A stretch of 34,543 bases of DNA from Lindgomyces ingoldianus. Its lineage: Eukaryota > Ascomycota > Dothideomycetes > Pleosporales > Lindgomycetaceae. The notes below the pieces were generated by a model. That model was not told where the DNA came from and searched no databases. It worked only from the letters and a program-made list of their open reading frames with translations. The stretch covers positions 989,243-1,023,785 of the forward strand of contig NW_022985163.1 in assembly GCF_010093535.1 (NCBI RefSeq), written 5' to 3'. The position numbers were made by a program, and so were the translations under genes. Numbering within the stretch: the stretch's first letter is position 1; each line of letters opens with the position of its first letter. Shown one piece after another: positions 20,269 through 30,769 of the stretch.

Positions 20269-20483
20269 TGTGACAGTGCTGCTTGTCAAGCTCCGCTGCT
20301 AGTCACATGATCTCGCTAAGGGTTAAGCAAGCGCGCTAGCGCCTTGGCGCTGCGCAAGCTTTTCTCTCGCAAAAACCCTTCGCCTCCTTCACTCCCCATC
20401 CTAGTTTAGCTGAAATAGAGCCGACCTACTCTGCCATGCTTCCCCAGCTCCATACAGTAGTAGAGACAGTGCTTGTCATCACA
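20269..20483 (+). repeat. 5' LTR of G3 (215 bp)
   Basis: Starts TGTGACAGTG, matching TGTAACAGTG at the 3' LTR, and ends ATCACA, giving TGTGA...TCACA inverted ends. If the transcript starts at 20398 (see the self-priming feature), U3 is 129 bp and R plus U5 86 bp. The 3' boundary rests on the inverted end and the adjoining priming site, because the 3' LTR is truncated. Confidence 0.75.
20398..20408 (+). promoter_or_regulatory. Predicted 5' end of G3 RNA, self-primer sequence ATCCTAGTTTA
   Basis: These 11 nt are the exact reverse complement of 20485-20495, just after the 5' LTR. In Tf1-type elements the first 11 nt of the RNA fold back on the primer-binding site and are cleaved to prime cDNA synthesis. 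The complementarity stops at 20398, which suggests transcription starts there. Confidence 0.6.
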
Positions 20484-20495
20484 TTAAACTAGGAT
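20484..20495 (+). other. Self-priming primer-binding site of G3
   Basis: TTAAACTAGGAT directly follows the LTR end (...TCACA at 20483). It pairs with 20398-20408 over 11 bp, plus a G-U pair with 20409. The usual tRNA-type TGG start of a primer site is absent, so self-priming is the best explanation. Confidence 0.65.
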
Positions 20496-20644
20496 CAACC
20501 CCATTTTGGCCGGAGGACGGCGACATAATATCAGGGTCAAACTGAGCGATCAGCCTGGGTGCTTGATTCGCCAACGACCACCTACCGAGCGATCAGCCTG
20601 TGTGCTTGATTCGCCGACAACCACCGCAAAATCCTGGTTAGGTA
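20496..20644 (+). repeat. G3 leader with a 43-bp tandem duplication
   Basis: Two copies of GAGCGATCAGCCTG...GCTTGATTCGCC start at 20544 and 20587. This is non-coding leader, little affected by RIP. It ends CTGGTTAGGTA at the insertion site of element T; the leader resumes at about 24681-24683. Confidence 0.75.
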
Positions 20645-20680
20645 CGGCGGACTGTTAGCTGGTGAAGGGAAAAAACTAAT
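20645..20680 (+). repeat. Left 36-bp terminal inverted repeat of T
   Basis: Perfectly complementary to 24645-24680. It begins CGGCGGACTGTTAGCTGG and ends AAAAAACTAAT. Confidence 0.95.
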
Positions 20681-20760
20681 TGCTAATTGCTTAGAAGCAT
20701 TTTAGGTATAAAACACTATAGTATTTTACTAGGCAAAACATACTATAACGCATTTGTACA

Positions 20761-20939
20761 ATGTTTTTTAAAGATCTAAGGAGTAAAGGGTTGTTTCACG
20801 TGACTGTATTACAACTGCTTTTTATAGCAACTGCCTTTACTACAGCGTTGTACAATAATTGTAGATACTCACCGCCACCACCACTCTTCCACATCCACTA
20901 CTACTACAGCAGTAGCAGCAATAACAACAGCAACAACAG

Positions 20940-20971
<32 letters not shown>

Positions 20972-21537
20972 GCAGCAACAACAATAACAATAATAACAAT
21001 AATAATGTAGGCATTAAGCCTACAGTATCTTAATTACTTTTATTATATAAAGCTAACACTTAAAATAAGGCTTTTATTTTTTATAATGCTACTATTGCTG
21101 CTACTAACTAAGCTAGCGCTAATATTAATCCTGTCCTACATGTAGGACAGCAGCAGCTAGCCCTACTAGCTTATAGTCTACAGGCCTGTGCATTGCTAGC
21201 TCTTCTAGGGCAGGATGTAGAGTTTATATATAGCAGTATATCCTCTTATTAAATAGCTTTGCATAGGCCTTTATACATTAACACTATTCTTATATAATCT
21301 TGCAGAAAGGCAGTGGACAACCTGTGCAGCGCATGCTATGGCGCTGTCTTAGGCCCACAACTGTTCCCAGAGTGCCGCTGCGCTAAGGGGCACTTTAGTA
21401 GAGCATGTAGCAATTATAAATAGCATAACTATGCTAGTTGCTACTTTATAAGAGAAAAGGGTAATAATAAGCTAGCTAGTAAACCTCTGTGTTTAGGCTA
21501 TAACTTAGAGATTAGTAGTGCTAGTAATAGTTTATAG
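20761..21537 (+). pseudogene. Broken Ser/Asn-rich, Cys-rich protein of element T
   Basis: One frame runs for about 258 codons from ATG 20761 with six premature stops (21031, 21061, 21109, 21250, 21295, 21421), all TAA or TAG and each explicable by RIP of CAA, CAG or TGG. Residues 10-30 are hydrophobic. Residues about 53-82 are a Ser/Asn tract encoded by AGC/AAC/AAT triplets (20908-21006). The C-terminal part is Cys-rich: C181, C189, C192, C205, C207, H211, C216, with a Tyr at 219 that could be a mutated Cys. This resembles a zinc-binding knot. I do not recognise the family by name; its role in the transposon is unknown. The 90-codon open piece at the start is not an intact gene. Confidence 0.6.
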
Positions 21538-24500
21538 TAGTAGCTTATTCTTATTAAGAATAAACTTACTAAGGCTTTAGCTAATAATGTAATAGTTTTA
21601 GCTTAAAGTATATATAATATTTTTTTTTAAAAGTAGTAAAGCGCCTTAGCTATAAAAGTTGTCTATAGCACCTAGCTATATAAAGATGTCTATAGCACTT
21701 AGTTAAAGCCTGTACCTTTGCGCAGTAACTAGAATAAGTAGCTGTTAAATAGTAAAACTAAACTAAGCTAGTAAATAAAAAAAATAAATTAAATTATTAT
21801 ATAAAACATACTACTTTTTAATACTGTAAAGCTAATAAAGCACTTAAGAATTAACATTAAATAGCTAAGACAGTGCTTACTTATAATTATATAAAAGCAT
21901 TTTTTTATTTTTTTTATTTTTAATAAAGCTTAATTTTTACTTAACTTTTTTTTTTTTTACTAGCTTTTTTTTCTTTTTAACTTTAGTCTACTTAGTAGAG
22001 GGTTTATATAAAAAGATTTTATTCTAAGCTACTATAGTTACCTTATATACTAGGTATAGAGTTATGCTTTAGTTACCTTTCTTAAAGTATCTACTTTTTA
22101 GTAAGTCTTTAATTATATAATAATTTTTAGCACTTTTTAAAAGATGTGTAACATAATCTTTACTAACATCTATAATAAGATATAGTTTAGAATAGCCTTT
22201 AGTAATTAAAAAATTAAATTATATAAGCTTTTTAAAAAGGCTATTCTTAATAAACTTAGTATAGCTTATAAGAGGCGCGTTTTAAAGCTATATCTAGGTC
22301 TAATCTACTATGTATTAGATATTAGCTAATATATAAAAGGGTATTATATATAGCTATTTAATACTATTAATTTACTTACACTTATTAATTACTTTATATT
22401 ATATAAAGTAGAGAATTATAAGAATAGAAAGCTTAGCTATTATATAGTATTAAACAAAAAGTAAAGATGTACACTAGATTAACTACTAATGTGCTAATTC
22501 TGCTAGTGTACATAAAGCAGCTTATATAAAAGAGATAAACATTTTTTTTTTTACACTTTTAGGTATATTCTTTAGACAGATTATCTCTTCTTTGTCTTAT
22601 ATAATTTATGTAGGTGTAAAAAGTTAAATTTAAATGCTATAGTTTAAATAAAACTTATATTTAGTAGACTACTTACTATAAAACTATTTTATAGTAGAAT
22701 AAAACTTATCTTAGGCACTTATAGTAATAATAAATTATATATTATACAAGAGAAAGAACTAAAGAAAAAACTATAAAAAAAACTATAAAAAATTTAAATA
22801 TACTATAAAAAAAATAAAGGCTTAGTTACTGCATCTACATAAATCTACTAAGCTAAATTAGGATTAATAGGCATTTTTTTACTAAAGTTAGTTTTAAGAT
22901 TAACATCTTAAACTATGTCTTAATTACTCTAGTTAAATTAGATACTTTTATATTAAGTATATTATATAAAACTTTACTTACTAATTTTATGCTTTAATAA
23001 GTAACTTAAGCAAAGATAGTACAGGCTAAAGACTATTCTAGATATAGTATTATGCTTTTGCTTAAAGCTAAAGATAAACATCTAAATATAGTGTTATATA
23101 ATTCTAAAAGTTAGAGTAAGCTGTAGCTACACTGTTAAATCTAAGTAAATCTAGTACTTTATTACACTACTAAAGTATATTTTGTAGGAGGTAGGCATTT
23201 ATATTTTAACTATTAACTTTTCTCTTAATTATATAAAGCTAATTAGCATTAAATAAAAGAGCCTAGTTCTAGATATAAGCTTTAAAATAGTAATAAAGCA
23301 TAAAAGGCTTTTTAACTATACTATTTAGATAGTTTTTTTACTTTTAAATTAAATATGTGTTTTATAGTTATATAAAGCTATATAGTTTCTTACAAAGTAT
23401 AAAAATATATATAGTATAAATAGTAAGCTAATTAGCTAAGCTATTTTTTAAAAAGAAGCTTTAGGTCTAAAAGTAGTAAAAGTAATCTTACTTAAAGTAA
23501 GATAAAGTAATAAGTATTATATAAAATACTAACTTACTAATAAAAAAAAGGCTTTTTAAGAGTTACTACTACTAAGCTTTAATTTACTAATTTAATGTAC
23601 TTATACTATAAAAGTAGCACTAATTAAATAAAAGCTTAGGCTCTATAAACTTTTAAAGCTAGTAATAAGCATTTACTAGTATAACTATCTCTATTCTTTA
23701 ATTAAATTATATAAAATGTAGTTACTACTTTATTTATTTAAGTGTTTTAAAAAACTAGCAAAGGCAGCTAATAGTAGTGTAGGCAGAGATTCTAACATAA
23801 ATCTATACAATGTATTGTAAGTACGCGTTAATACATGCATAGATCTCTACGCTGTATAGTTTTAGCTTACTATAGCTATTAATAGACTAGATAAAGTTTA
23901 GGCTAGAAATAATATACTCTCTATAGTGTTGCTGCAGGTTGCGCTTGCAGCGCTCTACTGCCTTATAGTTTATTATATAATAGATGTAAAATAACTAGTT
24001 TTATATAATAATATAGCTATATTAATAAAAGTGTGTATAAAGATACTTTTACTTATACTTATTAATAACACCTTTCTTTAGCTTTTAATTAATAAGTTGT
24101 TATATAAGCTTATCTACTTACTAGCTTTATTTAATACTTTACACTTTTTTATATAATCTAAGCTTAAATTAAAGTTATATAAGCATATATTTTCTAATTT
24201 AAAAGCCTTTATTATGTAGTATATAAAGCATATTTAAATTTTTAAGCCTAACTTTAAAGAATAGCACTTAGATTTAATTCTTAACTTTATTTTTAACTTT
24301 AGTAGAAAAGTGTTACCTTACATTCTATATTTAAAACTGCTGCTTAATTATATAAGAAGTAATATAGACTTAAAACTTTTTAAAAAAGTAAGTAGCTATC
24401 TACATGTATATAACACCTTTATAGAAAAGCCTAAGTAGATAGAGTTAGTACAGTTTAAGGTTAATCTTAGGACGTCCTCCTACGTCGCCACTATATTAGT

Positions 24501-24644
24501 AAGCACTTGTACAATGTAACTATTTAGAAGACGCTTACTAGGCATTATAAAATTAACATGTATAAACGTGTATAAAACAATTATAAAGTTGTAAGTAGCT
24601 AAGGGCTATAATTACGTGCAGGGTAAAGAATTTTCAAATTGGCG
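21538..24644 (+). pseudogene. Decayed coding region of element T, probably its transposase, unidentified
   Basis: The sequence is very AT-rich and packed with the palindrome TTATATAA. On the plus strand several long stretches keep one frame apart from TAA/TAG, for example about 22325-22460 (LFNTINLLTLINYF, KVENYKNRKLSYYIV) and about 24075-24470 (INKLLYKLIYLLALFN, SRKVLPYILYLKLL, KKVSSYLHVYNTF). This implies a large plus-strand protein downstream of the Cys-rich frame, where a transposase would be expected. I could not place a DDE or other catalytic signature. A hairpin (TGTACACTAG ... CTAGTGTACA) lies at about 22469-22513. Assignment as transposase is inference. Confidence 0.4.
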
Positions 24645-24680
24645 ATTAGTTTTTTCCCTTCACCAGCTAACAGTCCGCCG
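24645..24680 (-). repeat. Right 36-bp terminal inverted repeat of T
   Basis: Perfect inverted match to 20645-20680; ends CAGTCCGCCG and is followed by TAGTTAGG. Confidence 0.95.
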
Positions 24681-25136
24681 TAGTTAGGCCAGGTACCCCG
24701 ACGCCTCTCGAAGAGCCCTGCGCTGAGCAAGACGCTGCAGCCAAATTAACTGTAGGGAAGAGCCTACATTACCCGTACAACAGAAGAGAGCTTAGAGCTC
24801 TATCGTACTGATCACTCTGGGAGAGATCACCACACCCCCCGATCCTCTGCTACACGATCAGAAGCCCTGAGGCAGCAGGCATCCTACAGGCCTAGAGACA
24901 GCAGGCCTACCGACCAATCAGCTGCACCGCCAGCAGCACCACCGCCCCATCTGCTTCACCCTCTCGGGACCTAAAGCAGCATCACCAATCAATCGGCTGC
25001 ACCGCCAGCAGCACCACCGCCCCATCTGCTTCACCCTCTCGGGACCTAAAGCAGCATCACCAATCAATCGGCTGCACCGCCAGCAGCATCACCGACCAGT
25101 CAGCTGCACCGCCAGCAGCACCACCCCGATACTAGC
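24681..25136 (+). repeat. G3 leader, second part, with 75-bp tandem repeats
   Basis: Units starting near 24916, 24991 and 25066 repeat at exactly 75 bp, with a shorter fourth unit at 25098. They are rich in CAGCAGCACCACC. Since 75 is a multiple of three, one frame stays open from 24896 to a TAG at 25133-25135, one base before the gag ATG. That frame has no ATG of its own, so it may be leader repeat only or the relic of a longer gag N-terminus. Confidence 0.75.
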
Positions 25137-26627
25137 ATGGGGAAACTCTCAAAGCTCGAGATGCGGGTGGACCCCACCGCCCTACCAACTAGCGAAGAGC
25201 ACACGCCGGCACCTAGGACACTCAAGGGTGGCGCCAAAGTTCACAGCGAAGAGGTGTTTAGGGAGGACTACACAATTAAAAAACTCCGCGGACAGGCCCA
25301 GCATAATAGGAAACCAACAGTAGTCCAGACTGAGAGGGTCTCATGGGGCAATGATGTACACGAGCCCTACGACCTCACTGTTACCCTACCTATGCTTATG
25401 ACTAGCGAGAAAGTGGTCCTTGCAAACAAGCTAGTCTGATACGTCCTCAAAACACAGACCTTCCGTGACTATACTAACACGCTAGTGAAAGCGCTTAACA
25501 AGGCAGAAGAGGAACTACTAGAGGCTTAGGCACAGGTAACTACATCTCAGGAGCTGCTAGACAAGGCCTTAGCAAAGCTAGCCAACCAGAACATTAAAGC
25601 CGCCGCCTTAAAAGACCCGCCTAAGCCGGCATCTGCAGACACTCCTCGCCCATACCTCCCAAGACAAACGGGTAGCGCACTCACGGTGGCACCAACTGTG
25701 AGCACCCTAAGGAAGCAGCTGCGCTTTGAACCTATGACTCCAGCCACACTAAACGCCACGCAGTTCACCTCGCAGAGCTAGGGAGGAGGCTCACGACACT
25801 CTGCTAAAGTAGCAGACCCGCCCATATTCACAGGCGACGATGACTATGACATTGAGCACTGGAAGGACCTGCTAGCAGGCAAGCTGCTGCACAACGCTGA
25901 CCACTTTGTCCCCCTAGATGGCGACTTAGGGAACCATGAGAATGCGCGAGCGCACTACACCAAATCAAGGATAGGCGGGAGAGCCCTGAGCTACCTATGA
26001 CCGCACCTTAAGGCGATGGAGAAACGCGACCAGCAGGTGACGGCTGCTAGCATTGTTGAGTTCCTAGAGAAAGCCTTTGTTAACACCCACCGGCGCTCTA
26101 AAGCTAGGGCTGAGCTCCGCCAGCTAAAGATAAAGTTATCCCAGGACTTTAGGGACTTTAAAGCCCAGTTCACCCAACTAGCCAACAAAGCTGAGCTGCC
26201 GCTAGACCAATAGAAGGACGAGATCCATGATGCCCTCTCAGGCCCGCTGCCCGTACACATGGAGATCTACTGCCACGACCCTGCAATAAGCTTCTTTGAC
26301 TACTGCCACCGGGCCTGACAGATCACGTTCTCTCTACAGAAGGTAGCCGCAGAGACTAGTGCTCGGCGCGCTCAGAGGAGTCTAGAGAAGCCCACCCGCA
26401 AGAACATTCTGCAACCACAGGTCGCTGCTCCACCAGCGCAAGCCGCAACTCCACCGCCGCCGCTGACAACTAAGGACGATGTCACGTGCTATCGCTGTCA
26501 CAAGCCAGGACATCTTGGCCGCGACTGCCTGCGTGTTCGTACAGAGAACAAGCTCATGGAAGCTGTGAACCTAGACACAGAGTCAAGCGATGAGGAAGCA
26601 CCGTCGTCGGGGGAAGCCTCACTCTAG
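25137..26627 (+). pseudogene. gag: G3 gag (capsid/nucleocapsid), six premature stops
   Basis: From ATG 25137 one frame runs to TAG 26625-26627. It contains a Ty3-type capsid segment (HWKDLLAGKL, ALSYL, FVNTHRRSKARAELRQLK, FRDFKAQFTQLANKAELP) and a CX2CX4HX4C zinc knuckle at about 26487-26528 (CYRCHKPGHLGRDC), which binds the element's RNA. Gag forms the virus-like particle. Premature stops are TGA at 25437, 25998 and 26316 and TAG at 25527, 25779 and 26211. The TAGs fit RIP of CAG/TGG; the TGAs are better explained by CGA to TGA, i.e. deamination at CpG. Pol lies in the -1 frame and overlaps the end. An ATG-started product would be only 100 residues. Confidence 0.85.
26594..26627 (+). promoter_or_regulatory. 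Gag-pol overlap, candidate -1 frameshift site
   Basis: The pol frame opens after TGA 26591-26593 and gag ends at TAG 26625-26627, leaving 34 bp shared. Within it a run of five G (26609-26613, TCG GGG GAA in gag frame) would let a P-site tRNA re-pair in the -1 frame. It is not a canonical X-XXY-YYZ heptamer. Confidence 0.45.
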
Positions 26628-29600
26628 GGGAAGTCTCCTCCCTAGAGACACACGACGGAGCCCCTAGTCCCGACCCGCGGCGGCTACTCTTCAGCGGAAA
26701 GCCATTCACGCTGCCCTGCCGCATCTCTACCAACGGGACAGCCATTAAGTTCAATGGCCTCATTGACACGGGTGCAAGCAGCTACAACCTCCTCCATCCT
26801 AAGCACTTGCGTACGGTGAAGAAAGGTCTCAAGGCAAAGCTCTCCAAGATGGCGCCCGTCCCTCTGGCAGGGTACGATAATAGACTGAACGGACAGGTAT
26901 ATGAGTACTTCAAAGCCGATCTAGTTCTAGATGGCCACCGGATACCATCGTACTTCATACCCTGCAACACTGGTCGTCACGACCTCATCATCGGTCGCAA
27001 GCTGCTAGAGGAAGCAGGCGTGTGGATCAACTGCAAGAACCGTGCACTAAGATGGCCAGAGGACGACAGGCTGATTAATTGTAAACGCGACATCAACATC
27101 CCTGTGCGCGGCTCGTCTCCAGAGATGAACCTAAGTCACCAAGAAGACGCTGAGCGACGCGACAAACTCATGAGTGTTGCCGCGCTCCAACCAGTAGGCA
27201 AACGAAGGGCGACTGAGCATCTTGTGTACAAGGAGAACCTCAGGAAGATGCGTGACCAGCTCAGCACTCCAAAGCTAAGTTCACCACCCCATCGGAGGAA
27301 GCGCCGCAACTCAACCATGTCACGCGACACACTCATCAATGCCGGCCTAGACATCAACGTAATAAGTCCTGCCGCCTTTATGCTGCATGCTCGACAAAAG
27401 GAAGTCGTTATTGGTCACATGAGCGTGTACGAAGTGGAGAAGCTCATCCAGGATCGTCAAGAAGAGACAAACCAGCTTGACCCAGAGGAGGAGCTCCGCC
27501 AGTTAATTCAACAAAAGCTCCCGGCACCGTTGTATGCAGGAGCTACGCTGGCCCACTTCTCTAAAAAGGACTCCGACAAGCTCCCACCTCACCGTGAGGG
27601 AGTCGACCACGACATCCAGCTTACAGCAGAGAACACACTGTCAAGCAGCCCGCTGTACAGCATGTCGCTGGAGCAACTCAAGCTAGTCAAGACCTACCTT
27701 GACGATCACCTGCAACGTGGTTTCATCACACACAGCAGCGCCAGCTATGCGTCTCCAGTGCTGTTTGCTAAGAAGCCAGGAGGGGGGTGGCGGTTCTGTG
27801 TTAACTATCGGAAGCTCAATGCAATCACAAAAAAAGACGCATACCCAATTCCCTTAATCCAGGAGACTTTCACCCGACTAGCGCGTGCCAGGGTGTTCAC
27901 TAAGCTAGATGTACAACAAGCCTTTTACCGCATCCGTCTAAACAAGGAGGTGGAGGACCTTACCACCTTTCGAACGCGTTATGGCAACTACAAATACCGC
28001 GTACTACCGTTTGGCTTATGCAACAGACCAGCCACGTTCCAGCGCTACATCAACAAGGTGCTCCACGGCCTGCTAGACGACACTTGCACAGCATACCTCG
28101 ACGACATCCTCATCTACTCAGAAGACCCGCTCCAACATGAGGAACATGTCGCACAGGTGCTCCGTCGACTACTAGATGCTGGCCTCCAGGTAGACATTAA
28201 GAAGAGTGAGTTCGCTGTCACAGAGACAAAGTTCCTAGGTCTAGTCATCAGCACCAATGGCATGCGCAAGGACCCAGAGAAGGTAGCAGCTGTACGCGAA
28301 TGGCCTGTACCGACATCAATCAAGAGTCTGCAATCCTTCCTAGGGTTCTGCAACTTCTACCGAGCATTCCTAAAGGACTACAGACGCATTGTACGACCGC
28401 TCACAAAGCTGCTCAAGCGCGGTGCCTGGCACCACTTCGGAGAACGCGAGCTGGCAGCTTTCAATCAAGCTAAGGACCTAATGCTATCAGACGCTGTCCT
28501 CGCACACTACTCGTCCCACCGCCAGACACGCATGGAGACAGACGCCAGCGACGGCGTCGTAGCAGGTGTGCTTTCCCAGCTGCAGGACGACAGACTCTGG
28601 CGACCAGTGGCCTTTTATTCAAAGACTATGAGCGCGCCCCAGATGAACTACGACATCCATGACAAAGAGATGCTCGCTGTGGTACAAGGCCTGCACGAGT
28701 GGCGAGCTCAGCTCATAGGCCTACAAACAACTAAGCCATTCAGCGCCCTGACAGACCATCAAGCATTAGAGTACTTCTCAGTTAAGCGCGAGCTTACCCC
28801 ACAGCAAATGCGCTGGGCCATGACGGTAGCTGACTACAACCTGAAGCTTACCTACCAACCAGGGACTGCTAACGTGGTGGCAGACGCGTTGTCAAGAAAG
28901 CAGGAAGAGCTAAAGACTCAGAAGGACAAGGATAAGGCAGCTCGTACGCGCGCCTTCCTTGTGGCACATCAGGTCAACCTTAGCACTGTTGAGGCTATAG
29001 TAGACAACCTAGCTCAGCGATCCGCACAAGGACTACTAGCTGCGAATGCTGTGGAAGTGGCCACCGGTGACACCTTTATGGCTTCCCCATCTCCAGACGA
29101 GCCTCATGCGCTAATCGACCGCGTCCTCGAAGTGAACCGGAACCATGCGAGCCTGCAGCCATATCGAGAGCAGGCCCAGAACAAAGCAGAGACGCCATGG
29201 AAGCTCACAAACAAAGGCTTCCTCACGCGCAACGGCAAGCAACTGGTGGTTCCAGCCGTCCACTTCGTACGGACCTACCTTATTCGCGCGGTTCACGCAA
29301 CCCAAGTGACTGCTCACCCAAGCAGAAGGAAGACTCTAAAACTACTGCGCGACCAATACTACTGGCCCCGCATGAGCCAGGACGTCACTGACTATGTCGC
29401 GGCGTGCAAGGCCTGTCGATGGAGCCACACACCTCGAGATAAAACCCCAGGACTGCTTAAGTCACTGCCTATCCCGCAGCAAGTCTGGCGGGACGTCTCC
29501 ATGGACTTTAAGTCATTCCCACCAGACAAGAAAGGGTACAACAACGCCTTTGTAGTAGTAGACCGCCTAGGCAAACGCTGCTTCTCACTACCGTGCTACA

Positions 29601-30607
29601 AGACAACAACAGCAAAAGACGCAGCAGACTTGTACTATCGCCACATCTGGCGCATCTTTGGCCCCCCAAGGTCTATTGTCTCTGATTAGGGCCCCCAATT
29701 CACTTCAGGGTTTATGGACAAGCTCTGCCAACTTACAGGAATCAAGCAGAAGCTCTCAACGCCCTACCACCCGCAGACAGACGGCAATACAGAGGTGCTA
29801 AACCAGTATCTTGACCAGCGCTTGCGACCCTTTGTAAACTACCACTAAGATAACTGGTCAGACCTCCTGCCATGCATGGATTGGGCACAAGCCACGCTAC
29901 CCCACGAGACAACTAGACTATCGCCGTTTAAGATTGAATTTGGTCACCAACTAACTCACCATTAGGACTGGAAGGAACGGACCAAGCAATCAAGTTCCGT
30001 ACGCGAGCAGATGTCGCGCGAAGAGGCCCAGAGCTATGCCAAAACTCGGCGCGACGCAGTGCAGCTCGCTACAGAGATAGCTCAGAGAGGCATCGCGCAG
30101 GCCCAGCAGCGACAAGCAACCCAGGCAAACAAGAAGAGACGTAGTCCAGACTTCACAGTAGGCGATAAAGTGTACGTAACGCCTAAAGGATTTACTTTAG
30201 GTCGCCCTAGTCAAAAGCTCGACCACCAGATGTACGGACCATACCCTATCGTAGGCATGGAGGGACACTCGTATCGCTTAAAGCTGCCACCGTACATGCA
30301 CATGCACGACGTCTTCCACGCAGACCGCCTGCGAAAGGAATCACTAACAGCGCTGCTAGGCCAGCTTGAACCTGAGGAAGAGCCTATCAACGTCAATGGT
30401 CACCCTGAATGGCCTGTACAGGAAATCCTTGACAGCCGTCTCCACTACCGCCGCCTGCAGTATAAGGTCTCCTGGGTAGCCCATGACCCCGACCCTACCT
30501 GGTACAACGCCTGAGGGTTCATAGGAGCTCCGCACAAGGTAAGAGACTTCCATAATGCATATCTAAACAAACTAGGTCCCCCAGCGCGGTTGGAAGCCTG
30601 GCTGTAA
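26594..30607 (+). pseudogene. pol: G3 pol: protease, reverse transcriptase, RNase H, integrase, chromodomain
   Basis: The frame is open from 26594 and uninterrupted to TAG 29687. Protease: LIDTGASS at 26759-26782. RT: CVNYRKLNAI, KLDVQQAFYRI, LPFGLCNRPATFQ and the catalytic YLDD at about 28096-28107. RNase H: METDASDG, DKEMLAVV, LTDHQALEYF and NVVADALSR. Integrase: an HHCC zinc finger (HATQVTAH ... CKAC, about 29299-29418), DDE residues in SMDFK, IVSD and, beyond the stop, GNTEVLNQ. Then a GPY/F module (MYGPYPIVGMEGHSYRL) and a chromodomain (EWPVQEILDSR, YKVSWVAHDPDPTWYNA). Premature stops at 29687, 29846 and 29963 are TAG/TAA of RIP type; TGA 30512 fits a CpG change. The natural stop is TAA 30605. 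The protease-RT-RNase H half therefore reads intact, but the integrase is cut. Confidence 0.93.
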
Positions 30608-30769
30608 GCGTACAAGGCAGGAGAAGACCTAAAGGCAACAAGGAAGGATGACCAGCCTAGGGAACTTGCTAGTAGAGGGGACTATAATAGAGGCTAGGGA
30701 ACGCGCTATACATGTTATTATTGTACGTAACTACGGACTTAGGGACGAGCCCGCCTTGGAGGGGGGTAA
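30608..30769 (+). other. G3 3' untranslated region with polypurine tract
   Basis: Non-coding. The purine run GGAGGGGGGTAA at 30758-30769 touches the 3' LTR and is the expected plus-strand primer. Confidence 0.75.

Larger units (their letters stand above)
20645..24680 (+). mobile_element. Unclassified DNA transposon T (4,036 bp) in the G3 leader
   Basis: The two ends (20645-20680 and 24645-24680) are a perfect 36-bp inverted repeat starting CGGCGGACTG. Flanks are ...GTTAGG TA on the left and TA GTTAGG... on the right, so the target duplication is either TA, or GTTAGG with the inverted repeat extended by TA. The left fifth is GC-moderate and carries a broken Cys-rich frame. The rest is very AT-rich but retains long plus-strand coding-like stretches. 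Neither the ends nor the readable residues fit a family I recognise. It is younger than G3 by position, yet its right four-fifths is more heavily mutated than G3. Confidence 0.8.

Noticed and set aside
20761..21033. 90-residue open frame taken as a small secreted protein or effector
   Set aside because: The same frame continues past RIP-type stops into a Cys-rich region, so it is the start of a broken transposon gene.
26554..28353. Minus-strand frames opposite G3 gag-pol
   Set aside because: They are shadows of the GC-rich pol frame with no recognisable domains.
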